Shown here: positions 42,101 through 53,429 of the stretch, one piece after another | How positions within the stretch are numbered: the first letter of the stretch is position 1 | Layout of the letters: the number at the start of each line of letters is the position of its first letter | Source: Prostheceraeus crozeri | Lineage: Eukaryota; Platyhelminthes; Polycladida; Euryleptidae | Assembly: GCA_907163375.1 (NCBI GenBank) | Contig: CAJQUW010011581.1 | Span: 20,001-84,000 of the forward strand | Reading direction: 5' to 3' | DNA length: 64,000 bases | Notes under the pieces: model-generated | Seen by the model: the letters and a program-made list of their open reading frames with translations, nothing else | What the model was told of the DNA's origin: nothing | Database searches by the model: none | Program-made: the position numbers and the translations under genes

Positions 42101-45100
42101 AATTTTTGCTACAGTGTATCTAGGATCAGATATCTGCTGGTGATGAAGAGTCACGCGCTTTCTAGATGCATCGCTTGTCTGACCTATGGCAGCTACAGCA
42201 CTCGAGCTTATAAATAACATTGGAGGACCAGCAAGAAATATTCTGATTGATAGAAAAACTCTTCAGACCATCTTTGGTAAGGAAAGAAATACAGGTACTA
42301 GGTGTAATGATATGCAATTGTAATATTTATATATACTACACATAACTTGCGTGCATGCGTATATACACATATTATATATTTATTGTAGGTCGGATGTATA
42401 TAAGTCTGGAGGTCGGATGACGATTTATCAGCATCTGATTTACTGATTCTCTACAATAGGGTACACTACACTGATGACGGCAAATAAGCCAAAAACGCTT
42501 GTAGTTCCCGTAATGATTTAAGTCAGATTTTGTTCTCATCTCTTTATTTTCATCCTTTAGGGGTCTCGGCTCATGATTAAGATTATCGAACGGTATGTCT
42601 GGGAAACCGATGGATGGTGATCGGAACGAACGGCTTTCTTGCTTGATTGAACGTGATTGAACGTGATTGAACGGTAATTTAACCCCGGAATGCCCAGTAT
42701 AAGAAAAAATGGTAGAAAGTCCTTGATACTCCTAAAATTGTTTGTTGAATAAAGCAGCTTTTTGAATTTTGTGTGCCAATTTGGGCATTGCCATTGGGCT
42801 TTCGTGGTAGTGGAACCTCGAAATTTCGATAAATGAAAAATATATTGATGCTCTTAGAAATTGCTTGTTTAAGCATTAAAACTTCAGTTCAATGACATTT
42901 CGTGAATAAAGTAACAAGAAACTTGCTATTACACAATGCTTCCACTTCTTGTCATTGATTTAGTATTCCGAAAATAGATGTGCTACTAATAAACTACTGA
43001 AACATCTACGCTATCAACATCATTACGGTTAAGCAGTAGTGAAAACTGAAGAAGTTTCACGTCCTTCCATGAGGCAACTAAATTTGTCATGATATGCACT
43101 AAATTATCATTTAATTCATCACTTGGTCGCAAAACATTGAACGGTTGGATTCAAAAGCTGTGATGAAGTATGCCTACTTGCACTGTAAGTGTCAATCTGA
43201 CCTTTACTTCTTAAAAATAGCATGTATTATATTGCGTTGCATCAAGCGAAGTCATAAACTGGGGCGGGGGCCCGCTGCAGGCAACTCGATTTTTGCGGAA
43301 AGCGGGCATTCGCCTGCGGGAACGGGCATGTACAATAATGGCTTTATCTTCGAATTCATATCCGGCCAGTGGATATGCAGGTAGGGATTCATGGCGGCAT
43401 ACATGACGTGGGCCTAATGCATGTAAGCTAAGCTCATTATGCAACTGAATCTAGTTACTATAGAATTTAGTCACATCGTATTTCTGAAGGGTTGACCTAG
43501 GCCTATGCTGGCTGGAAAGTTCCAAGCTTTGTGTAAGCGAAGTGTCAAATGGGTGACATCGACCCATCGTCACCTATAGCAACTTCGTGCAGCGTGATGC
43601 TGCTAAAGCGTGCTATAGGCTAACCATGACGACAGAAGGATTTTGACTTCCTCTATGGATTTTGACATTCTCTACTTTGATTGGGTCTGAAAACAAGGCT
43701 TGTGTGACGTGCAACGTTTGATGTCAACTTATGTTTCGTTCTGTCATCGCGGGACAATACCGACAACGACTACGGCTAACCATGACGACAGAAGGATTTT
43801 GACTTCCTCTATGGATTTTGACATTCTCTACTTTGATTGGGTCTGAAAACAAGGCTTGTGTGACGTGCAACGTTTGATGTCAACTTATGTTTCGTTCTGT
43901 CATCGCGGGACAATACCGACAACGAATTTTCCGATAGTGCAGCTTGTTATTTCGTGATGTCAGATAGAACATCCTGCATGATGACCTGCGTTTCCATATA
44001 AATCATCATTTTTCTTCTTTATCTTCAATATTTTGCAGTAGCTACCTCTACTATACTTAGTTATAATCCATTTTGACTTCGTACTTTCTCAGTTTGCAAC
44101 ATTTTATTCAATTCATCTGTTTATCTTCAATTGCCCCACATTTCTCTGTTCATTTTCCAATTATCGCGTATTCGCGCAACCAATGAAATTTTCATGAACC
44201 AGTAGGAACATTGTCTATCCAGATAAGAATAAAATCTAATAGATGAACAAATGAATGATTTTGCAAATTTGTAATGTGACAATGCCCTACACATGTAAGG
44301 GTTCTTTCTTGAGCATCATTTGGATTCTTTTAATTCTCAGAGGGCCTAAGCATCCGTATGGGAGAGTTATTGCATTCCTTGAGTATCTCTACATGAAATT
44401 TGAATCATTTATCCCTCTCAAAAGATAAATTTTCATGGGTTGCAATTCCTTCAGATCACAAGCCGAATAAAAACATTTCGGACGCCATTGCAAGACTTGA
44501 TACGTAATGGAATGAAAGAGGATACATAAGAATACATTCAGACCATTTTGAACCAAGACGCATGAGAAAAAAGCATAGGACCAGGCTGAATTAGTTATTT
44601 ATGTATTAATCAACTTATTCTCTTCTTAAAAGCTATCGCTACATTTTCGCACGTTTTCTTACATTCTATATAAATGAACTGTCATCGACATTGTTCAAGT
44701 CTGGGTACATATTTGTTATCGATACCCAAATATACTGGAACCCAGCAATATCCACATCATTCGTGTGTTAGCTGATAAATGATTGTTGCATTTATGGAGG
44801 TTAAATTTCAATTCGTAGTGCAAAGAAAAATAGAAAAGTCTAATTTATTGGTACTATTGAGTACAGTGTCAATGTAGTGTTAAGAATTGACAATATATAC
44901 TGTGAGTTTTTGAAAGTGTAATGTACATACGCTGTGGATGACCTCCAGGATAAGGCGGGCAAGAGGAGTCCATTGGTGCAGATGGCTGAGACGGTGGGAA
45001 AGGCGCATTCCTGGATTTATCTGAAATGAAAAAAATCAAGATATAAGAATGTCTCGTATATTTCAACTTCTAACACAACGAATTTCGAAGGTACCACTTG

Positions 45101-48100
45101 AATGCACCTGCAACCAAAACGTTCCAGTAACTTTGGAAAGCTTCAAAAACAGAAAATTTTAGAAGTAATTAACAGAAGTGCAACCTCGACCTTGACCTCA
45201 ACCTCGATTAAGCAGATTTTAATGGAGGTCGAGGGCGGACTGAACATTAGTCACATAATTACAGAAATTTTTCAGCATTTCATATTTTTTTAAATTTGTT
45301 CCTTTGCCATAGTGATTTGCTCCTTTATCCCTACTTATCGGACATATGATGAATGGACAATTGGAATGATAGAAAATTTGGATGATTGTAGCAAATACTA
45401 TTGGAAACAAAGAAATAAAAAGCTAAGAAATATACGAGCTTCTGCATGGAACGAGACCGAAGATGAGACTTTCACAGAATGTTCTACACCCCATGAACAA
45501 TACGAAGATGCGCGCTTTCCGAGTTCCTTTGATCTACTTGTATAGACAAGGAGAAAGAAAAAGGCATGCTAACTGAAGAAAAATTAAAGCTTTCGACCAA
45601 ATATCAGTTTGGTGTGTTTACTCCGACTAATCGAGATCTACTAACTCTAGCGCAATGGTTTTTGGCAAGATATATCTTCATGGCATGAAGTCATGTAATG
45701 GCAAGATATATCTTCAGGTCTTATAACCATACCTCTACCTACAAAAACTAGACATATTTGGATTCAGCAAGCATCTTCAACATAAATAATAATTTATAAC
45801 AGGTAAACATAAAATTTTGATCAAATTTTAGCTCAAACCTTAAGCATTTAACCACATTCTTGTAAATATCGCACATCGAAGTTGTTTCTAGCACTTGATA
45901 GAAGACGATCATGTCTAAAACTATGTAGCTAGAGTCAATAGATCTCGCATAGTCGGAGTAAATACACCAAACTTGCATTGATCGAAAACTTCAATTAACA
46001 TGTCTTTTTCTTTGATATTGTTTGTAGATCAAAGGAACTCGATTGAACTCGGAAGGTGCACATTCTGAACATGCTGTGAAAGCTTCATCTTCCGTCTCGT
46101 TCAATGCAGAAGTTCGTCCTGGCGGCGGGACTACAAGCATATTTCTGTGTTACCGTAGTATAAGTTACAATCATTCAAATTGTATTTTCGAATATATATC
46201 TAAATTTGTATTCGAGATTCTTGTGTCCAAAGCAAGCACTTGTTGAGATTGGACGTGAGGCCTCATACCACTAAATAATTTCAATGAATTTTTTTACTCT
46301 TTTAATTTACAAAATTATTTTGCGATTATCTGATATCATAGCAATGCTTTGAGCGCATCCTGAATAATAATCATTTTTTATCTGCAATTGTTAGTATAAA
46401 GCATAGTTTCCCTTCACATAAGCATAAGCATAAAGCATATGTGGTAATTCACTATTTAAAACTACAATAAATTATATTCAGATTTTCAGTGTGTTGCCAC
46501 AACGTGATTAATAACATTGTAAACACAAATATTTTTGTTTTCCCTTCATGCACGTGTACGGTACTAAAGTCAATCAATATAACTTATTTCGGAGTCGACC
46601 TCGACCTCGATTAAAATCTAATCGAGGTTGCATCACTGGTTATTAGTGAGTAAGCTATGTCCCTTCTTCATAGTCGCTTAGTTAAGTCACATTTACACTT
46701 TTGTAGTTCTATGTGAGAGTAGAAATCACGAGTCATTGAGTTTTATTGCTCCTCAATATTCTGCGCAAACAAACCACGCACGTCTTACGCGAACAGTGTC
46801 ACGACAGCATCAGCTGTTGTAGTGACAACTCGCCGATCAGCGGTGATTATTTTCCTTCCGACATGACTAGTTCAAAGTCTAAAGGATCTACGGGCGCCAA
46901 CTCGACACCTCGAGCTCTAAGAACAACAGGGCCACGCAAGACAACAACTAAAAACCCAAGTGTCAATAGGCTCTCTTAACGTTCGAGGGAAGACTTGCGG
47001 ATCAAAGAAGCCACTGTTCTGATGACAGACCTAAAAATTGATATTTAATGTGTAATCGAAAATCGCCGTAGGGAAAACACAGACAAGGTCGAGGGTGGTT
47101 TCATTCTGAAGTCATACCCTGCGAATGCTGCCGGCTTTGGCGGAATAGGTTTCATATACTCTCCTAAAGTATGGCCTCATGAATTAGACATTAAATTTCC
47201 ACATTTCGACAACGCGTGTAAAACTGAAAGTTCGACGTCTGGTGCTTGCGTGTGTCTACTCTCCCACGTCGCCGACCACTGAAGCAAATACAGCCGAGGC
47301 TGATTCCTTTTATAAATAGGCTCCGAGAACACCAACTCAAGTAATTTCGCGCCTTCGCTCTCTGCAACGATATCTTCCTTGCGAAAGGAAAGCTCCGTCA
47401 GAAACCGTCACGAGCATCCACTTTCCACGGCCCCAACAATCGTGTAACTCGCATTGACTGGATCATGACGCGCATGCATCCGCGGCAAGTTCTGAAACGA
47501 ATTCGGACAATTGAACTCACGATCTTCAGTTCCGATGCACATGGACGAGTTGTCAGACCTCCTCGATCAAGCGCATCTAGCACGCAGAAGTAAGGATGCT
47601 TGGAGAATCATCAATATTGCAACAGGCAGAAAAGATCATCCACACGCCATATTAGCAACAGCGTCGCCAAAAGAACGCGTACAGAAGACGACTGACTATT
47701 ATCGAAACCTAGTCAATCATATTCCTACAAGTTCTCAAGATCTCAATCTCGAATATTCCATTCCACCAGCTGAGGAGTTGCACTCCAAGTACTCAGGTAT
47801 CACATCAAGCGAACTGCAACTGGCCCTTTCCACCTCTCGATTAGACGGAGCTCCTGTGCCAGATGGCATTCCAGAAAGAGCATCAAAAGAAACTTTACAA
47901 CATACACTGCGAGTAATCAACAATCACTCATCACTAAATGGCGGCAGAGCACCGAGCATATGGAGAATATCCATCATCGTTTCAGTCACAAAATGGTACT
48001 CTACCGCTCTTGAAAATCAACGCAGTATTTCGCGTTTTCTGCAAACCAGCAAACTCAATAATCGAGTACTTCTCAATCGCATACGTACCATCATCATTCA

Positions 48101-49780
48101 ACAATTGTCACTGTTCCAGTAGGAAGGCATTCGACTCATTAACAAGGTCGACTATTCCACAATGTATTCAATATAATGGGGTCCCCGATGTCTTAATTGG
48201 AGCAATAATGGACATGTACGACGACACATCTGCTTGCACATAAACTGGAACTGACTTTAGTGACTATTTCCATACCTCTTCCGGCGCACCCCAAGGAGAC
48301 AAGCTTGCCCCCTTTCTGCTTGTTCTTGAGCTAGACGCGGTGCTTCGCGATGCTCAGCGGCCTGGATAATCCCTGCGACGCCGACGTTACAAGGGCATCC
48401 AAGAGGTTAGTCTCCCTTCTTTGGCTTTTGCTGACGACAATGCTCTTCTCAGTGAAAACAGCGACACTCACAATGCATCACTGAACATAGCTTACAATTC
48501 TGCAAGGAAGGTCGTCCAAATTATCAGCACTACGAAGAAAGAGATTCTGCATATTGGAGCAAGGAATACCTCATCTGCATTCCTTCCATCTGGCGATAAT
48601 TCTTCCATCAAGGAAGCTCTCAGCTCGACCGATGCTGTGATGGGTCGCGGCAACTAAACTGTTTCGTTATTTTTTCTGTCATCCACGAGAGAGAACACCG
48701 AGCTGAATCTATTTAAGTAATTGCAATTAAGGATGAACTAATTGCTACACGTATTAACCATTACTACAGGTATTAATCTATTTGCAACCAGTACTTCTTT
48801 ATGGTCTTGAGTTAACCGCCCAGACAGAGACGCGCTAAAAGACTTGATGACATGCACTTCCCTGACATAATCAGAAACGACGAGCTAGACAGGAAGGTTT
48901 TTATTGATGCTACCTCTTCTTGCACTTGAAAAAGCCTGCTGAAGAGACTCAATCAGGACACGGCCCTGCTATTAAGACTCAAGCATCCACCGTTGGAGAA
49001 ACTGCGAAGAGGCATGTCTCGCTTTCTTGCGCTGAGAAACCTTTTGATGTCTGTTCTCTATAATTATGCTGTCTCTTTTATTTGCAAAATAAAAGTACCT
49101 GTCCATCATCATTTGTGTTGTAAACCGTCATTTCCAAAATTTACTTCCCAAAACACATTCTAATGACCTCATGCCCGTAAGGAGTGGTGGCAATGATATT
49201 TTCACTGAATATTTAGATGTTAAAATCAATACCGTTCTAGATTGTTAAGACACGTCATTTATCATAAAGTGGTCTATTTTTTCTATTCCTGTGGTGTCGT
49301 TAACGTTTCCAGATAGCCTCATCCCCCGATAGATGGGCTTTCATGTATTCGCGGATACAACAACCATGGCATACAGGAAATTGAAGGATACGAATTGCAA
49401 AGCTGGTTGAATTTCTTGTTGACGAACGTAAAATGTGACTCACTGGTGTCGAGATGTGTTTAACAATTGTAATTTTCGTTTGCCCTTTGTCTAAAGATAG
49501 CTTATTATAATTTTTTACTCCGCATTTTTCCTTGTGGGAACGGTCTTCAGTCCTCTTCAGGACAACCTGAAATTCTAAAATTATGTTAACTTTTTCGACT
49601 ATTTATATAATTTCAAAGTTTCACATCATTTGAAAAACAAAATTTGCACCGTCTCAGTAGATCTAATAGCAATGCTTGTGTGAAACTTCGAGACATAATT
49701 TTCCTAAAATAATCGGCTATGAATTAGAACTAGATTTATATCATGTAAAAATTGAAATATCTGGATGACTTACCGTCCAT
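39191..49780 (-). CDS. DAZAP2-like host gene, 5' three coding exons
   Basis: Exon 1 coding part is 49780-49774 (ATG GAC G, then donor GTAAGT at 49773). Exon 2 is 45020-44931 (acceptor TTTCAG, donor GTATGT) and encodes DKSRNAPFPPSQPSAPMDSS and YPGGHPQ. Exon 3 is 39474-39191 (acceptor GTTGTAG, donor GTAAGT) and encodes a Pro/Tyr/Gly-rich stretch (HHPYPGPPPYYGNPP) ending in VVVKGAFDAGARFDG. All junction phases agree. DAZAP2 (PRTB) is a small proline-rich adaptor that binds PPxY/WW and RNA-binding partners; human DAZAP2 has VLVEGGYDAGARF at the matching place. The conserved C-terminal end (GGYTIW-like) is missing here, so a last exon must lie further left, perhaps beyond the window. Introns hold a LINE copy, LINE relics and a hAT element. 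Confidence 0.75.
39480..40140. other. Intron sequence, no other feature
   Basis: Part of intron 2 of the DAZAP2-like gene. A minus-strand frame at 39888-39661 with FVRPILECNCQMFCPIL looks like a small relic of the C-terminal part of a LINE reverse transcriptase (the RPxLEY motif), but nothing else of it remains. Confidence 0.45.
40142..41013 (+). mobile_element. 5'-truncated LINE, copy 2 of the family at 4600-7584
   Basis: The copy starts in the C-terminal third of the reverse-transcriptase ORF (matching copy 1 from about 6712) and runs through the 3' stem-loop to an A-run at 41001-41013. Only a handful of substitutions separate the copies over about 860 bp. A 2-base deletion (TACTGAGTCGC against TACTGTGAGTCGC, near 40742) shifts the frame of this copy. 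It lies in intron 2 of the DAZAP2-like gene and abuts an unrelated minus-strand LINE relic. No target duplication is evident. Confidence 0.95.
41040..42225 (-). mobile_element. Degenerate APE-type LINE, reverse-transcriptase part
   Basis: Minus-strand translation from about 42220 downwards gives a pre-RT region with DDSPITNDTDKANTLNEYF (about 41910-41850). Next come SSSPTNYRPISLTSFICKVMER (about 41580-41510), the RT finger motif, and TEHQYG. The remains of GVPQ and YINDLTQCFGEGTTTKLFADD (about 41150-41080) carry the catalytic FADD. Several frames and stops are involved, so it is old. It differs from the plus-strand LINE next to it; the endonuclease and tail are absent. Confidence 0.8.
42240..43615. 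other. Intron sequence without recognised feature
   Basis: A short near-repeat of GAACGTGATT near 42648-42672 and a GC-rich patch near 43260-43310 are the only irregularities. No coding or RNA feature is supported. Confidence 0.45.
43617..43926. repeat. 156-bp perfect tandem duplication
   Basis: The segment starting TAACCATGACGACAG at 43621 is repeated from 43777 with no visible difference through GACAATACCGACAACGA. Two units only. The identity suggests a very recent duplication, or an assembly artefact. Confidence 0.9.
43930..44928. other. Intron sequence without recognised feature
   Basis: This is the part of intron 2 nearest to exon 2 of the DAZAP2-like gene. It is AT-rich, and no repeat or coding segment could be recognised. 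Confidence 0.45.
45173..46638. mobile_element. hAT-like element in intron 1 of the DAZAP2-like gene
   Basis: Ends are CAGAAGTGCAACCTCG (left) and the complement of CAGTGATGCAACCTCG (right). Flanking 8-mers GTAATTAA (45165-45172) and GTTATTAG (46639-46646) match at six of eight positions, as in an aged hAT target duplication. Subterminal regions carry repeats of ACCTCGACCT. Inside is a large imperfect inverted duplication: 45350-45660 against 45945-46200. Shared coding-like words include NETEDE and, on both arms, the DNA word TTTACTCCGACTA. No intact transposase is present. Confidence 0.6.
46970..49110 (+). mobile_element. Degenerate APE-type LINE (RTE-like?)
   Basis: Plus-strand pieces, in order: an endonuclease end with NNRVTRIDWIMTR (about 47430-47470); an RT opening with ARRSKDAWRIINIATG and TSRLDGAPVPDGIPE (47840-47880); SGAPQGDKLAPFLLVLELD (about 48270-48340); and the catalytic FADDNALL (48425-48450). 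It ends near TTTGCAAAATAAAAG and a CATCATC run. Stops and frame changes are numerous, so it is old. The PQGDxLAPFLF style and short repeat end suggest the RTE group, not settled. Confidence 0.7.
49115..49773. other. Intron 1 sequence next to exon 1
   Basis: This AT-rich stretch shows no recognised coding or repeat feature. It begins, on the minus strand, with the GTAAGT donor at 49773. Confidence 0.45.
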
Positions 49781-51350
49781 GCTTTCAATGTGATAGTCGT
49801 TATTGAAGTGATTGAAACTCTCGGTTGATGCACTTCAAATATAATTGTATAATTTTAAATACTACTAAATATTTTGATAAAGTAGTACAATAATTCAAAA
49901 AAAGGGAAGAATTTCCACATATAAACTTAAGCAAAATATCACGACATGCAGGGGTAGCTGAGGTATAAATTCATCAAATGCAGTTTAAGCAAAAAACGCT
50001 ATGTTCCACCTGAATGAAGAATAATGGCGGAAATTATAGCCAAAGTCAGTGAAGGAATAGAAAAGGAAAACGTCACTTTGACGAACTGTGTTTAGATTGG
50101 CAATTTGGTTTGGATAGCACTGCATTCATAGAAAGATGGCGCCAAGGCACCGACACACCAGCACAGACTCACATTATCCATAAGCATTTGTCAGATCAGA
50201 CCATCTGCAAACCAGACCGATATCTCTTTCTTTCATAAATACCTCGTGTTTATTATAGAATATTTAGTTAGGTTAGAGGATGACCCCATCACCGATTGCT
50301 GTTTCGGTCAGAAGAGAAAACACCAAATTCTAACCTAACTAATTATGCTTCTGACCCTTTGTTTCATTCAACTTATAGAATATGTGTCAGGAAGTTTTGC
50401 AAATCACATATTTTACAAGCATATATATATATATCATATATATGTATGGACCAATTGTTACGGACCTTGGTATGGACAGTCACAAAAGAAGTCAGAATTG
50501 AAATGAAAGTTCAGCACAAAGAGGTCATTGACGAAGGTTGTCATCTACGGTAGCCATGTTGCCCCGACAGTCAAATGTTCAACACAAGAAGATGTGATCT
50601 GGTGTTTGCACAGCATCGCTACAGAAGCACAAATTAGATTTCGACAGTCCAATCCTCAACCGGTTCAGCTGGACCCGGACAGTCCATGGAAGATCGCATC
50701 CAGGAGGATTCTTCGCGGCTGGGGAAGCATTACTGTAGGCGGTAGTCTTGTGAAGAATAAATTTCGAAATTGTGATATCGATTAATGTGTTAATAAATCT
50801 TGTACTATGCCAAGTATTTATAGGGATTTTGAAGTGATTTTTTCATTAATTTGACAAACTAAAAGAACATAGTGCAAGTCATAGGGTATGATATTAAGAC
50901 TGTACCTACCTGTATACATGGTGCCTACGTTTCCGTAAATCCAAAGATAAATTGGGTCAATCCTGAGATCCATGAAGTTTGATAATTATAGCTATCCTCC
51001 TCTTTCCAAATGAAATAACCTTTGTAGCATTGCAACTGCAGCATAACAGAAAGTCCGTCACAAACATCAATACCGATCAATGATTGACTAAGTGAACCAT
51101 TCAATAATTAGTTTGTAATTACTGTAGTTACCTTGCGTATATGAGACTCGTGTCCTGGATGCCCATGTCAACAGACAGTCGGTTGAATGCAAGAGATGAT
51201 GTCATTTCAGCCGTAGAGTAAAGAATTAAATAGAGTGTTAACTCCGGCAAGTTTCGGTATACATCAATGAAATGCCTCATGTTTTTGGTATAGTGCCATT
51301 ATTCAACCCGAAGAATTCTATTATGGCATCGATTTTTGTACCACACCTCG
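49781..51350. other. Upstream of the DAZAP2-like gene; no other gene identified
   Basis: This should hold the 5' UTR and promoter of the minus-strand gene, but no clear TATA or initiator could be assigned. An AT dinucleotide run lies near 50418-50445. A plus-strand frame at 50528-50785 has no recognisable domain. Confidence 0.4.
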
Positions 51351-51351
51351 C

Positions 51352-51712
51352 GTATAAAGGGTTCAAAAGAAAAGATTCTTCGGGTACTTCCAAGCGATTA
51401 TTATTGCGTGTGCGACGTTTCGCCCCAAAGGCTTAATCATGCACGAATGAAGATGTACAGCGCAACATTCACATCATACGACCGAAGAAAATCGATAAAG
51501 AAAATTATCACGTGAGCACATGTTCAGGTTAAAAAATTCTACTGATAACAAAGATTAAAAGTACTATGAAAATTAAGAAAATCTTGAGGCGGATGTGCAA
51601 AAGTTCAGATGGTTGAAAGATTCTTGTCTGTTCATAGCTTGGTCGCACACGCAAAAATAATCGCTTGGAAGTATACCCGAAGAATCTTTTCTTTTGAACC
51701 CTTTATATTATG
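51352..51712. repeat. MITE-like element with 65-bp terminal inverted repeats
   Basis: TATAAAGGGTTCAAAAG (51352 onward) through GCGTGTGCGAC is repeated in inverted form at about 51644-51712 with one or two indels. The inner 220 bp is unrelated and non-coding. TATA at both outer edges may be a target duplication or part of the repeat. Superfamily not assigned. Confidence 0.75.
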
Positions 51713-52079
51713 GAACCGGGTACGTGGAGGACCTGGCCTCAGGGCCATATCACAAACACACCTCGAGATTCAAAGATACAAAATTTAACTTCTTATCAAT
51801 TAAATACATGAAAAATGTACTACTACTACGAAAGGATTCTTAACGAGAACATCACAAAACAAAGGATCGAAATGAGAGGTAAAATAATTTCAAAAAATCG
51901 CGAAACACCTTTTAAATGAAGAATGCCATTACTTGAAATGATCAGCTGGAGTTTTAATCGTGAATATATCGCAAAGCTATCTGAAGATAGAAGAAACAAG
52001 TCAATTGATGATTGAAAAAGATGAAGAAAAAGCATGCAGAGTATCACAAAATGTAATTGATGTAAGAGATACGTTAGAA

Positions 52080-52330
52080 GATACTTATAAATTAACTTAA
52101 ATAAATTAACTTTGTTTATACTCGGAAGCACATTTGGCTCAGAGCCATTCTTCCATGTGACCGAGATGTTATTTATCCCACTCGCATTCTTTTTGTGCTG
52201 GGTGTTTAGCAAGAATGCAGAGTGTACATGTACCTATTTTAAAAGTTTTAGGTTTGACCCGACCAAGATTTGAACCAAGGTCTACCGGATGCAGGGCGAA
52301 CACTACTACTAGGTCACAGCGCCGGTCAAT
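52080..52330 (-). mobile_element. tRNA-derived SINE
   Basis: On the minus strand, 52325-52255 reads like a decayed tRNA. An A-box-like TGACCTAGTAGTAG is followed by GTTCGCCCTGCATCCGG, and a B-box-like GGTTCAAATC follows. The SINE body continues to about 52080, ending in a TTAATTTATTTAAG-type AT-rich tail. The head is recognisable but would not fold as a functional tRNA. RNA polymerase III promoters of this kind drive SINE transcription; mobility would have depended on a LINE. Confidence 0.7.
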
Positions 52331-52334
52331 GCGC

Positions 52335-52905
52335 TATAACACTTGCAGAAGTCAAGAGTAGGCTACACAGAATGATTTAGTCATCTATCTCAGAAATGCG
52401 TGTTCGTATCATTCCATCGAATTGCTTATCAGGATCAAAAATCAGAGAAACTCAATTCGGAGAAAGGCAATAAAGTAGAACTATACAGTGGCTGTCTTCG
52501 TGAATTCTGTTAATATACGAGTATATCCTACTTCTTTGAATTTTCTATTATTCCGACTTTCTTCGAGCAATAGCGAGCTATAAGCAATAACTACGCTTTA
52601 TGGCTATACATTTGATGCACTGCATCATACTGCTACTTCTGAATTGGTCCTTGAAATTTCTGTGCCACGAAGCGACGGCCGTAGTCTAGCGATCTTTAAT
52701 TGAATTTCTTTTATAATGCGGTCAATAAACGCAAAGGAGACAGACGTAACGTCGCTCTTCATTATAATATTTAATAATGTTGATTGTATTTTCTAATTTT
52801 TCACATATATTTTCAGTTAGCATCCGCTAACTATCTTCATGTATAAACACTGCGGATTTGTATAATCACCGCAATTTGGTGTCAATTTCCGCGCTTAAAG
52901 ATCGA
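52335..52905. other. No feature recognised
   Basis: AT-rich sequence with short frames only; possibly the upstream region of the coding-like segment at 52908. Confidence 0.4.
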
Positions 52906-52907
52906 CT

Positions 52908-53165
52908 ATGAACAACTTCCACGCACTGCTGACACATCTCAGATTGGACCTCATTGCTAGCGATTGTTTCAATGAGTTGAGAAAGATTCCTCCTGACACT
53001 GCACCGAGCCGGTTCTCAGAGCTGAAAGACATTTCTTATGACAATGTCGTATGCGAAAGTCTTGGGACCGTTGACAAAGAAACATTTTCTTCCACGTTTT
53101 GGTTTCTCTCAATAAGAATCGTTCTAAGTGTTGAGTTCAATCAGTTTTTTGCACGCGTTCTATAA
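52908..53165 (+). CDS. Possible first coding exon of an unrecognised gene
   Basis: The segment opens ATGAACAACTTCCACGCAC and encodes MNNFHALLTHLRLDLIASD followed by a balanced-composition stretch (DTAPSRFSELKDISYDNVVC). A possible splice donor, GTATGC, lies near 53049, and a good acceptor (TTCTTACAG) is found at 53429, opening the next coding-like segment. No homologue is recognised. It may belong to a host gene or to a large transposon in this region. Confidence 0.3.
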   Translation: MNNFHALLTHLRLDLIASDCFNELRKIPPDTAPSRFSELKDISYDNVVCESLGTVDKETFSSTFWFLSIRIVLSVEFNQFFARVL

Positions 53166-53429
53166 CTATCTATGTATCTGTCGGGTGCATTGCGATTTTT
53201 GCTGAAAGTCTGAATCTTCTCCCCTGTTTGGAAATTACCATCTGAAAATTGGCGGGCGTCCTGTTAAAGAGAATGTCTGATTTTTTATTCCGTACATCCT
53301 GAAATAGGACGCTAGTGATGCAAATTACACACATCAAAATGAATGTGAGACTTACGTATATGATTTTGATTAAATGTTGATCATCAGTTGTTTTTTAATG
53401 CTGCATGATAGCCTACATATTTCTTACAG

